From: Methanosphaerula palustris E1-9c
Lineage (GTDB): Archaea > Halobacteriota > Methanomicrobia > Methanomicrobiales > Methanospirillaceae
Assembly: GCF_000021965.1 (NCBI RefSeq)
Contig: NC_011832.1
Location: forward strand, 1,178,001 to 1,242,000
Reading direction: 5' to 3'
DNA: 64,000 nucleotides
In this document: one piece after another, positions 7,942-16,186 of the stretch
Position numbering within the stretch: position 1 is the stretch's first letter
Layout: each line of letters opens with the position of its first letter
Position numbers and translations under genes: made by a program
Notes under the pieces: generated by a model
The model's database searches: none
Told to the model about the DNA's origin: nothing
The model's input: the letters and a program-made list of their open reading frames with translations, nothing else

Positions 7942-9102
7942 TCAGATGGATCCCAATGCCTGATCGAGATCTGCAATGAGATCTTCCACGTTTTCGATAC
8001 CTACGGAGATCCGAACCAGGGAATCGCTCACGCCCACTTTTTGGCGTTCTGCATATGGAATGGACGCATGGGTCATTGTTGCCGGGTGCTCGATCAGGGA
8101 CTCGACCCCACCAAGGCTCTCTCCGAGTGCGAATAACCGCAGGTTTCTGAGGAACGTCTTCGCCTCTGCCTCCCCGCCCTTCAGTTCGAAGGAGAGCATA
8201 CCTGAGAAGCCGGTCATCTGTTTTCGTGCCAGTGCATACTGGGGATGCGATGCAAGACCCGGATAATGGACTGCAACAACTTTTTTGTGCGTTGATAAGA
8301 ACTGCGCCACCAGAAGTGCATTCTTCTCATGCCGTTCCATCCGCAATGCCAGTGTCTTGATCCCCCGGGAGACGAGAAAACTGTCGAACGGAGAGAGAAT
8401 CGCCCCCGCCGCGTTCTGGTGAAACCGGAACTTTTTGTTCAGGTCTTCATCGGATGTTATCAGCGCCCCGCCCACCGAATCGCTGTGGCCATTGATGTAC
8501 TTGGTCGTGCTGTGCACCACGACGTCCGCCCCTCGTTCGATTGGATGCTGGAAATACGGGCTTGCAAATGTATTGTCCACGACGACGAGAGCCCCGGCTT
8601 CATGGGCGATTTTCGCGATCTCCTGAATATCACAGAGTCTCAGTAAAGGATTTGTCGGCGACTCCAGCCATATGAGACGGGTGTTTTTCCGGATCGCTGC
8701 CTTCACATTCTCCGGGTCCCGAGCGTCGACGAACGAGAATTCGATATCGAACTGTTCCTGAAACACCTGGCTAAAAAGGCGCCTCGTCCCTCCATAGAGA
8801 TCGTCAAAGGCGACCACATGATCGCCTCCCCTGAGCAGGCTCAGGCAGAGCGTGGTCTCGGCTGCCAGCCCTGAGGAGAATGCCAGGCCAAATCGTGCGT
8901 TCTCAATCGCAGCAAGTTTCTGTTCAAGTGCAAACCGCGTGGGGTTTCCGCTTCGGGAATATTCAAAGCCCCCGGTTGGCTCATCGACATCCCGGCGGGC
9001 AAATGTGGACGCCAGGTGAATCGGAACGACGACATCTCCGCTGGGATGTCCTGTAAGGTCCGGTTCTTCGCCGGCATGAATTGCTTTTGTATCAAACCCC
9101 AT
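7942..9102 (-). CDS. Cystathionine gamma-lyase/synthase family (Cys/Met PLP enzyme)
   Basis: 386 aa from the ATG at 9102, which starts 2 nt after the stop of the upstream cysteine/cystathionine synthase; GGATGTGA within that gene's end serves as ribosome-binding site. Motifs of the Cys/Met-metabolism PLP family are present: YSRSGNPTR near the start, the PLP lysine in HSTTKYINGHSD, and SLGGVESLIEHPATMTHAS. It could act as cystathionine gamma-lyase (cystathionine to cysteine) or gamma-synthase. The tight operon with a CBS-like enzyme favours the reverse transsulfuration direction, homocysteine to cysteine. Confidence 0.88.
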   Translation of the reverse strand: MGFDTKAIHAGEEPDLTGHPSGDVVVPIHLASTFARRDVDEPTGGFEYSRSGNPTRFALEQKLAAIENARFGLAFSSGLAAETTLCLSLLRGGDHVVAFDDLYGGTRRLFSQVFQEQFDIEFSFVDARDPENVKAAIRKNTRLIWLESPTNPLLRLCDIQEIAKIAHEAGALVVVDNTFASPYFQHPIERGADVVVHSTTKYINGHSDSVGGALITSDEDLNKKFRFHQNAAGAILSPFDSFLVSRGIKTLALRMERHEKNALLVAQFLSTHKKVVAVHYPGLASHPQYALARKQMTGFSGMLSFELKGGEAEAKTFLRNLRLFALGESLGGVESLIEHPATMTHASIPYAERQKVGVSDSLVRISVGIENVEDLIADLDQALGSI

Positions 9103-9104
9103 TC

Positions 9105-10091
9105 TTAAATCACATCCAAAAATCCATTCTCTCTCATCCAATCATCGTTGAAGATCGTAGTCATGTAATTGCGTCCGGTATCCGGGAGCAGCACCACCAG
9201 GAGATCATCTTCTGAAAGATTCTGTGCAACAGAAGCTGCCGCAACCATGGAAGCTCCGGCCGTCCCGCCGACCAGCAGCCCCTCCTCGCGAGCCAGCCTT
9301 CTGGTCATCTCAAATGCATCTTTATCCTCAACCACGATCACATCATCGATCACGGTCAGGTCCACGGTCTTCGGGATGAACTCCTCCCCGGTCCCTTCAA
9401 CTTTGTAGGGGTGGGATTCCGGCTCGGTCCCGTAAAAAACGTGATGGTAAATGGAGCCTTCGGGGTCGACCCCGATGATCTTTATATCCGGATTTTTCTC
9501 CTTGAGATAGCGCCCGATTCCAGATATGGTGCCTCCTGTCCCGATACCGGCTATAAAATGGGTGATACGCCCGTCGGTATCCTTCCAGATCTCAGGACCG
9601 GTTGTGGCATAATGCGCAGCAGGGTTGTTGATATTCTCAAACTGGTTTGGAAGGAACGATCCCGGTGTTTCACGCCCCACTCTCTCAGCAACCTTGTAAT
9701 AACTGCGTTCATCTTCAGGAGGCACGTTGGTCGGCGTCCTGATCACCTCGGCGCCGTACACCTGCAACAGAATCTCCTTGTCTTTGCTCATCTTATCTGG
9801 CAGGGTAAAGATCGCCCGGTACCCGCGTGAAGCAGCAGCAATCGCTAACCCCACCCCGGTATTTCCTGACGTGGGTTCGACGATCGTTCCCCCTGGATGG
9901 ATCTGCCCGGTTCGTTCCGCCTCAAAGACCATATTGGCGGCAATCCTGTCCTTGACACTCCCCCCGGGGTTGAGGCTCTCGACTTTTCCAAGCACCAGCG
10001 GACGTGTTCCTGCCGGCATCACATTCCTGATCCGAACAAGCGGCGTATTCCCGATCAATTCTAAAATATTGTCATAATATCTCATTCTCAT
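9105..10091 (-). CDS. Cysteine synthase / cystathionine beta-synthase family
   Basis: 328 aa fold-type II PLP enzyme. PLP lysine K47 is in NPGGSVKDRIA, the substrate loop PTSGNTG is at 73-79, and the phosphate loop GTGGT is near 188. The segment GVDPEGSIYHH, followed later by YKVEGTGEEFIPKT, resembles cystathionine beta-synthase more than plain CysK, though no C-terminal CBS domain is attached. Together with the gamma-lyase-like gene directly downstream it forms a two-gene transsulfuration unit. O-acetylserine sulfhydrylase activity remains possible. The start may be the first ATG (10091) or the third codon (10085); GGATG motifs suit either. Confidence 0.85.
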   Translation of the reverse strand: MRMRYYDNILELIGNTPLVRIRNVMPAGTRPLVLGKVESLNPGGSVKDRIAANMVFEAERTGQIHPGGTIVEPTSGNTGVGLAIAAASRGYRAIFTLPDKMSKDKEILLQVYGAEVIRTPTNVPPEDERSYYKVAERVGRETPGSFLPNQFENINNPAAHYATTGPEIWKDTDGRITHFIAGIGTGGTISGIGRYLKEKNPDIKIIGVDPEGSIYHHVFYGTEPESHPYKVEGTGEEFIPKTVDLTVIDDVIVVEDKDAFEMTRRLAREEGLLVGGTAGASMVAAASVAQNLSEDDLLVVLLPDTGRNYMTTIFNDDWMRENGFLDVI

Positions 10092-10701
10092 CCATCCATT
10101 CGTTCATGTTCTGGTCCTCTTTTCTGGTTCTCACGGATTCCTGTTTTTTAGAAAAATACTTGCACTCGGGATCACGTCATAATCCGGCTTTTGGTAAAAA
10201 TTCCGGAAAACGCAATCCTTACATTGGTGGTTATCCACAACAAGCAGGAATCGGGGAGAAAAATTGGAAGAAAGAAGGAGTAGCATGGTTACGTTGGGTG
10301 ATTGCCATAGACACGTGGTCGTACCTGAAACCTATTGTATTGGTGGGAATTCCATCCCGGGATTCTGGTTGATGGGGTATCGGTGTCATGTTCACGATCG
10401 TGATGATTGGTTACTACTTGTTTCTGTATGTGGTTATAAAAATATTGTTATTGGGGAAATTTCATCATCCCGCCCCAAGGGCCTGGCGAACGAATCCATC
10501 CTGTGTGAACTTGGATACACCTCCTGAAAAGGATCTTTGCCCATATCATCTGAAGAATGAACCTGTCTATATAAAAAAGAAACATTCCATCAAATACTGC
10601 CTAAACACGATGTTTAATTGCTAGAATGGTCCTACCTTTGTAGGTAAGTGGGATCAGCGGGATTCTTTCCGGAAATCTCATAGTGAAGATAAATTACTTA
10701 T
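10092..10701. other. Intergenic upstream of tRNA-Cys/cysS, no gene recognised
   Basis: About 610 bases. The short open frames here lack ribosome-binding sites and family resemblance. A small inverted repeat CCTACCTTTGTAGG at about 10631-10644 precedes the tRNA. The operator palindrome found near other cysteine genes is absent here. Confidence 0.45.
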
Positions 10702-10774
10702 GCCGGTGTGGCAGAACGGTTAATGCCTTCGTCTGCAAAGCGAATGTTCGGAGGTTCGACTCCTCCTGCCGGCG
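10702..10774 (+). tRNA. tRNA-Cys (GCA), divergent form next to cysS
   Basis: 73 nt folding as a standard cloverleaf: acceptor GCCGGTG/TGCCGGC, anticodon stem TTCGT/GCGAA, loop CTGCAAA giving anticodon GCA, T-arm GGAGG-TTCGACT-CCTCC. It differs from the other three tRNA-Cys genes in having A37 instead of G37, discriminator G73 instead of U73, and a different body. It ends 23 nt before the ATG of cysS, so a joint transcript is likely. Confidence 0.9.
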
Positions 10775-10797
10775 TTTTATTCTGGGAGCTTGATATC

Positions 10798-12057
10798 ATG
10801 GAATTATACAGTACGTTGTTGAGAACCGTAGAACCCCTCGTGACCCTCAATCCGAACAGGGTTTCGATGTTCGTCTGTGGTCCGACGGTGTATGACTACT
10901 CGCATCTGGGTCATGCCAGGACATATGTGGTCTTTGACGTACTGGCCAAATATCTTCGGTGGACTGGAAAGGAAGTCTTCTATCTTCAGAATATCACGGA
11001 TGTGGATGACAAGATTATCAACCGTGCGAATGCGGAGAACGTTTCCCAGCACGATCTCTCAAGAAGGTTTGAGATTGAATATCTGAGGGATATGCGTGCT
11101 CTGGGGGTCGACTCGGTCAGTTATTATGCCCGTGCTACCACCCATATTCCGGAGATCATCAACCAGGTGGAGCGTCTGATCTCTCGTGGTGCGGCTTATG
11201 TCACCGAGGGAGGTGTCTACTTCAATGTGGGGACATTCGAACACAACGGAGAACTGTCCCATCAGCACGGGACGGATCGTGTCAGTCGCATAACTGATGA
11301 AACAAAACAGAACTCCCTGGATTTTGCGCTCTGGAAACTCGGGGAGTTTGGGGAATATACCTGGGATTCTCCATGGGGACGGGGTCGACCTGGATGGCAT
11401 ATCGAGGATACGGCGATATCTGAAAAATACTTCGGGCAGCAGTATGATATCCACGGTGGAGGACTGGATCTAATTTTCCCCCATCACGAAGCAGAGATTG
11501 CGCAGATGGAATCGCTGGAAGGAAAGCATCCGATGGTCAGGTACTGGCTGCATACGGGATTTCTCACTGTGAAGGGCGAGAAGATGTCCAAATCTCTTGG
11601 GAACTTCATCACCATCCGGGATGCGCTCAAGACCTGGAATAAGGATGTATTGAGGTACTTCATCCTGCTCTCACATTACAGTTCTCCGCTCCAGGCGACT
11701 GATGAGGGACTTGATAATGCGGCACGGGCGCTCGAACATATCCGGGCAGTGGCACAGAAAGATACCGGGGAGAATCCAGAAGGAAGGAAAGCGTTTACCG
11801 ACGCCATGGAGTCGGATCTCAATACGCCGAATGCATTAGCAGCAATCCAGACCCTTGCCGCCAGCGGGGATATTCTGGCATTAAAAGAGTTTGGCGAGAT
11901 CCTCGGGATAAATTTCCTCCGGGAGACCAGCGCACCGTTAAGTATCCTTCAGGAGATCAGGGCTGAACTGCGTGCGAACAAACAGTTTGCGGTTGCAGAC
12001 ATGATCCGCGAACGTATGGTTGCCGCCGGGATCACCATAACCGATGCGCCCCTCTGA
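10798..12057 (+). CDS. cysS: Cysteinyl-tRNA synthetase
   Basis: 419 aa from the ATG at 10798 (GGGAG upstream); a longer frame would run through the tRNA. Class Ia synthetase: C27 in MFVCGPTVYD, the HIGH motif as SHLGH (35-39) and KMSKSLGNF. Of the usual zinc ligands (Cys, Cys, His, Glu), the second is changed: the common HIEC reads HIED here (GRPGWHIEDTA), while IHGGG and PHHEAE are intact. It attaches free cysteine to tRNA-Cys. The organism also encodes SepCysS nearby, so both the direct and the phosphoserine route to Cys-tRNA exist. The gene follows its own tRNA-Cys. Confidence 0.95.
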   Translation: MELYSTLLRTVEPLVTLNPNRVSMFVCGPTVYDYSHLGHARTYVVFDVLAKYLRWTGKEVFYLQNITDVDDKIINRANAENVSQHDLSRRFEIEYLRDMRALGVDSVSYYARATTHIPEIINQVERLISRGAAYVTEGGVYFNVGTFEHNGELSHQHGTDRVSRITDETKQNSLDFALWKLGEFGEYTWDSPWGRGRPGWHIEDTAISEKYFGQQYDIHGGGLDLIFPHHEAEIAQMESLEGKHPMVRYWLHTGFLTVKGEKMSKSLGNFITIRDALKTWNKDVLRYFILLSHYSSPLQATDEGLDNAARALEHIRAVAQKDTGENPEGRKAFTDAMESDLNTPNALAAIQTLAASGDILALKEFGEILGINFLRETSAPLSILQEIRAELRANKQFAVADMIRERMVAAGITITDAPL

Positions 12058-12156
12058 TCGGTCCCCTTCAGATGGCCTGTCGGAAGACATTCCTTCTTTC
12101 CTGAGAAAAACCTGGACTCATCACATTCGATACTGGTAGGGACTGACTTCCCTACT

Positions 12157-12642
12157 CTATGTGGGATGGTTCTCATCCCATCCGAACACCCTGTTGATCA
12201 TTGTCTTCAACTTCATCGGGTTGTGCACGGCCCTGTCGACAATGATCTCGCAGGGAAACTGTATCGCATCTGCGAGCGGCCCGGGATCTTTTCCAAAGAC
12301 AATCACGACCATTTTGCGTTCTGGCAACAGATAGCGCATCGTCGCCGCATACGTGATCGCTGCATCGTTGTGTGCAAAGACCACACAGAGATCGCAGTCC
12401 CGTTTATTCTCGATCACGTCACCGATGCACTGTTCGAGGGTCATCGTATTCGTGATGTAATGCTTCTCCGGATCCGAGACTTTCAAGAGATTGAGGACGG
12501 CAGGGTTGCCAGCAATGAGAACTTCAGCCCCCCTCTTTTTCAGGTTGTGCGCCACATGAAGTGCGAGCGCCTGTTGTGCTGAAGCCTCCGGGCACCCCAG
12601 AATAATGAGCCCTTTTTCCGATGTTACTGGGGGACCCGTCAT
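12157..12642 (-). CDS. DUF1890 family methanogen protein
   Basis: 161 aa. The pattern LIILGCPEASAQQ..., VLIAGNPAVLNLLKVSDPE, VFAHNDAA and DRAVHNPMKLKTMINR matches the DUF1890 family of methanogens, whose Methanothermobacter member has a Rossmann-like solved structure but no known function. Its ATG overlaps the stop of the editing-domain gene by 4 nt, so it is the last gene of the SepCysS-metY-metX array. A conserved Cys in the first loop (LGCPEA) suggests a sulfur or metal role, but this is speculation. Confidence 0.8.
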   Translation of the reverse strand: MTGPPVTSEKGLIILGCPEASAQQALALHVAHNLKKRGAEVLIAGNPAVLNLLKVSDPEKHYITNTMTLEQCIGDVIENKRDCDLCVVFAHNDAAITYAATMRYLLPERKMVVIVFGKDPGPLADAIQFPCEIIVDRAVHNPMKLKTMINRVFGWDENHPT

Positions 12643-13196
12643 CTCTTTTCTCCGATTTTTGCCTGTCGTTCAGAATAGATTCCTGCATGGTCGGCGGACT
12701 GCCGGCCGACCTCTTCCGCATCCGCTTCCTGAAAGGGGTGATGGCAGTACGGGCAGGTGAAATCACATTCGGTCCCTTCATAGGGGCAGATCGTCATCGA
12801 GAGATCGGCGAGCGGGTGTCCCTTGCCTCTGATCTCGAACTCCTTGTACCAGCCAAATGGTGCCCGTTTCACTTCTATCTGTTCACTCTGAAATATATCT
12901 TTGAGTCCTTTGAGAATCGAGAGCGCCACCTGGGGCGACCCGAGTGAACTCGTCAGGTGTGCATAGGGATAGATCAACACTTTCCTGACTTTGAGGTTGT
13001 CGAGTCGCTGGAGAATATTCTGATGCGCACTCATGATCACACGATCAGGGTTATTCTCATCGAGTTTCTCGATGCAACAGAAGAGGACGACACATTCCTC
13101 CATCCGGTCCTCGCGGACGATTATGGGCTCCGCTAGTTTTGTCTTTCTGGTTGCATGGTACCACATCGAAGACGCATGGATGGAGAGGATTCTCAT
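12639..13196 (-). CDS. Stand-alone ThrRS editing domain protein with Cys-rich tail
   Basis: 185 aa. Residues 1-140 match the archaeal threonyl-tRNA synthetase editing domain: [20 protein letters not shown] at the start, [19 protein letters not shown] and [21 protein letters not shown]. No catalytic synthetase domain follows. Instead there is a C-terminal extension with [19 protein letters not shown], a likely zinc-binding knuckle. The ATG overlaps the end of metX by 4 nt and its stop overlaps the DUF1890 gene by 4 nt, so translation is coupled. A trans-acting deacylase for mischarged tRNA fits; why it sits in a homocysteine operon is unknown. Confidence 0.85.
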   Translation of the reverse strand: MRILSIHASSMWYHATRKTKLAEPIIVREDRMEECVVLFCCIEKLDENNPDRVIMSAHQNILQRLDNLKVRKVLIYPYAHLTSSLGSPQVALSILKGLKDIFQSEQIEVKRAPFGWYKEFEIRGKGHPLADLSMTICPYEGTECDFTCPYCHHPFQEADAEEVGRQSADHAGIYSERQAKIGEKR

Positions 13197-14689
13197 CCGG
13201 TTCCCCTCCCAATGAGCATACTGATTGCATCACTGGTGATGAGGCCGATGAGATGCTGATCGGCATCGACAACGGGTAAGGCCGAGATGGAATGCTCTTC
13301 CATCTTCTTTGCAGCAGATTCGATTGGTTCATCTGGGGCAGTCGTGATGACATTCTTTGACATGATCTCATCCAGCCAGAGGAAATTCTTTGCCACAGCG
13401 TTTGCGATATCCCATGATGTGACGATCCCCACCAATCGATCGCTTCGAGATAATACGGGCAGGTGATTGACCTCCTTGTTGACCAATCGCCGTGCTGTCA
13501 CCGCAGTTGTCGCCCCTTCCTCGATGGTCGGGAAATCTCTTATCATGACATCCCCGACGACGGTTCTCGAGAGGAACTGGGAGATCAGGTAATTGATCTG
13601 GCCGGATTCCAGCAGGAAACCGTCATGGCCGAATTTCGAGTGGATCTCGCTGTACCTGACTTTGCGGTCGTTTGCCGTCAGTGCCGATACGATCTCCTGC
13701 GACTGGTATGGAGGGTAGAGCCAATCGGAGGAGACTGATATGACGAGGAATGAAGCGTGTATTCCTGCAAGCCCTTTTGCGAGAGAACCGTCATCTGTCA
13801 GGTCAAAGTAGTCGATCGCCTTGGTGATATAGAGGTACGAGTTGGCATCGAACCGATGGGTGAACGTATCACCCTGATGGTGGAGATAACTCTCAACGGC
13901 AAAATCCGTCGAGAAATCGAACCCGATCCGATCCTTCTCCTGAAGGGAGCGTCCGAACTTCGAAATCATCGACTCATCGGAGAGATAGGTGATATGGCCG
14001 ACCATTCGAGCGAGCGCGAGGCCCTTGACCGGACCCTGCGCTTCATCCGTTTTTGAATGGTAATAATTTCCATTGTTCCATTCGGGGTCTGAGGTAATCG
14101 CCTTTCTTCCGACTTCGTTGAATGCGATCTGCTGGGGTGTGGATGAGCCTGTCGCTGCGATTACGATCGCCTTTTTCATCAGGTCCGGGAAGCTCACCGT
14201 CCACTGGAGTGCCTGCATACCCCCCATCGATCCACCTGCCACTGCATACAACTGTTTGATTCCGAGATGGTCGACGAGCAGTTTCTGGGCCTGAACCATA
14301 TCCCTGATGGTGATAACTGGAAACGTTGCTCCATAGGCTTTGTCGGTCACAGGATTGATCGAGGAAGGACCGGTCGATCCCTGACACCCGCCGATTACGT
14401 TCGAGCAGATCACATAATACCGGTCTGTATCGAAAGCTTTCCCTGGACCGACCATGGAATCCCACCATCCCGGCTTCTTATCGTTCTCATGGAATCCTGC
14501 GACATGAGCGTCACCCGAAAGGGCGTGGCAGATGAGAATTGCATTATTCTTGTCGCGATTAAGTTTGCCGTAGGTTTCGTAAGCAATGGTGAGAGAAGGG
14601 AGGGTCTCCCCACCCTCAAGTACGAGCGGTGAGGAATGATAATAATACTGTGTTGTTACAGATCCTGGGGACCCTCTGATCATCGACAC
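13193..14689 (-). CDS. metX: Homoserine O-acetyltransferase fused to a CBS-domain pair
   Basis: 498 aa. Residues 1-370 form the alpha/beta-hydrolase acyltransferase MetX: oxyanion region HALSGDAH, nucleophile S154 in GGSMGGMQ, D322 in SSDWLYPP and H355 in KFGHDGF. Residues about 375-498 are two CBS motifs ([12 protein letters not shown]... and [14 protein letters not shown]...), a regulatory pair that in other proteins binds adenosyl ligands; here AdoMet or ATP feedback is a reasonable guess. It makes O-acetylhomoserine for the MetY gene 58 nt upstream. A close paralog with the same architecture lies at the right edge of the window. Confidence 0.93.
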   Translation of the reverse strand: MSMIRGSPGSVTTQYYYHSSPLVLEGGETLPSLTIAYETYGKLNRDKNNAILICHALSGDAHVAGFHENDKKPGWWDSMVGPGKAFDTDRYYVICSNVIGGCQGSTGPSSINPVTDKAYGATFPVITIRDMVQAQKLLVDHLGIKQLYAVAGGSMGGMQALQWTVSFPDLMKKAIVIAATGSSTPQQIAFNEVGRKAITSDPEWNNGNYYHSKTDEAQGPVKGLALARMVGHITYLSDESMISKFGRSLQEKDRIGFDFSTDFAVESYLHHQGDTFTHRFDANSYLYITKAIDYFDLTDDGSLAKGLAGIHASFLVISVSSDWLYPPYQSQEIVSALTANDRKVRYSEIHSKFGHDGFLLESGQINYLISQFLSRTVVGDVMIRDFPTIEEGATTAVTARRLVNKEVNHLPVLSRSDRLVGIVTSWDIANAVAKNFLWLDEIMSKNVITTAPDEPIESAAKKMEEHSISALPVVDADQHLIGLITSDAISMLIGRGTG

Positions 14690-14747
14690 TTCCTCTGCTG
14701 TTCCAACGTACTATCTATAAAAATGTGGATCCGTGAGGGGTGTTGCC

Positions 14748-16166
14748 TCACGGTGTCGCTTCCAGTGCCTGCTTTAGATCGTCGATGATATCCTCGATAT
14801 CCTCAGTACCGATGGAGAGCCGAACAAAGTCCGGTGTGATACCGGTCTTTTTCTGTTCCTCGACGGTGAGCTGCAGGTGGGTGGTCGATGCCGGGTGGAT
14901 GACCAGGCTCTTGGAATCTCCGATGTTCGCGAGGTTGCTGAAGAGTTTCAGGTTGTCGATAAACTTCCTCGACGCCACTTCTCCTCCTTTGATCCCGACA
15001 CCGACAAGAGGCCCGAATCCTCCGGTGAGATATTTCTTCGTGAGTTCGTGGTTCGGGTCTTCGGGAAGCCCGGGGTATGTCACCCAGGCAACCTTTGGGT
15101 GGGTGCTCAGGAATTTTGCAACCGCGAAGGCATTCTCCGAGTGCCGGGGAACCCGCAGGTGCAGGGTCTCGAGGCCGATGAGGAAGAGCCACGCATTGAA
15201 CGGGCTGAGCACTGCCCCGGTATCTCTCATCAGTGAGACACGGATCTTGAATACAAAGGCAACATTCCCGAGGCCCGGGAAATTCCCGAATGTATCCCAG
15301 TACTTCAGACCATGGTAGCCGGGGTCGGGTTCGGTGAACTCAGGGAATTTACCATTGTTCCAGGCAAATTTGCCGGAGTCAACGATCACTCCACCGATGG
15401 AATTTCCGTGCCCGCCGATGTACTTGGTCGCCGAGTGTACAACGACATCCACACCGAAATCGATGGGACGAACCAGGCCTACACCGGTGGTGTTGTCGAC
15501 GATGAAGGGTATACCGTTGTCATGAGCGATCTTTGAGATAGCCTCTAAGTCCGGAGTATCCAGTTTTGGATTTCCAATGGTTTCGGCGTAGAGAGCTCGG
15601 GTATTTGGAGTAATCGCCTTTTTATACTCCTCTGGTTTCGTGGAGTCGACAAAGATGACATGTCGCCCGAACTTCGGGAGCGTGTAGTGGAAGAACTCGA
15701 ATGTCCCCCCATACAGATTATCGGCAGAGACGATATCGTCGCCAGGCCGGGTGATGTTCAGGATCGCATAGGTGATAGCTGCTGCTCCTGATGCTGTCGC
15801 AATCGCTCCGGTTCCTCCTTCAATGGCTGCAATACGTTTTTCGAACACGTCCGTGGTCGGGTTCATAAGTCGGGTGTAAATGTTCCCGAGTTCTTTTAAG
15901 CCGAACCGGTTTTCTGCCTGTTCCGTATCTTTGAATACATAGGAGGATGTCTGGTATAGCGGTACAACCCGGGATCCGGTAGTCGGATCGGGTACCTGCC
16001 CTGCATGGAGGGAGGTTGTTCCAAGGCGGAATTTCTTTTCTGTCATGATTTTTTCCTCAATTTTATCTGTAATTTTCGTAACTTTCGTTGGTGCTTCAGT
16101 CGGGGTGTCCTCCCTTGAACTGAAGGGATTGATTTTCGATAGGATGTTAACGATATTTGGGGTCAT
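14748..16166 (-). CDS. metY: O-acetylhomoserine sulfhydrylase (MetY-like)
   Basis: Cys/Met-metabolism PLP enzyme with TSLHAGQVPDPTTGSR, YTRLMNPTTD, the PLP lysine in HSATKYIGGHGNSIGG and PLVGVGIKGGE. The ~430-residue core is typical of O-acetylhomoserine aminocarboxypropyltransferase, which uses sulfide and O-acetylhomoserine to make homocysteine. Two starts are possible: the ATG at 16166 with a strong AGGTGA 8 nt upstream, giving a 40-residue Thr/Lys/Glu-rich N-terminal extension, and the ATG at 16046 with TTGAGG 9 nt upstream, giving the family length. The outer start lies 20 nt after SepCysS. Co-transcription with metX supports the assignment. Confidence 0.9.
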   Translation of the reverse strand: MTPNIVNILSKINPFSSREDTPTEAPTKVTKITDKIEEKIMTEKKFRLGTTSLHAGQVPDPTTGSRVVPLYQTSSYVFKDTEQAENRFGLKELGNIYTRLMNPTTDVFEKRIAAIEGGTGAIATASGAAAITYAILNITRPGDDIVSADNLYGGTFEFFHYTLPKFGRHVIFVDSTKPEEYKKAITPNTRALYAETIGNPKLDTPDLEAISKIAHDNGIPFIVDNTTGVGLVRPIDFGVDVVVHSATKYIGGHGNSIGGVIVDSGKFAWNNGKFPEFTEPDPGYHGLKYWDTFGNFPGLGNVAFVFKIRVSLMRDTGAVLSPFNAWLFLIGLETLHLRVPRHSENAFAVAKFLSTHPKVAWVTYPGLPEDPNHELTKKYLTGGFGPLVGVGIKGGEVASRKFIDNLKLFSNLANIGDSKSLVIHPASTTHLQLTVEEQKKTGITPDFVRLSIGTEDIEDIIDDLKQALEATP

Positions 16167-16186
16167 ACTGTGTATCACCTGTTGCG

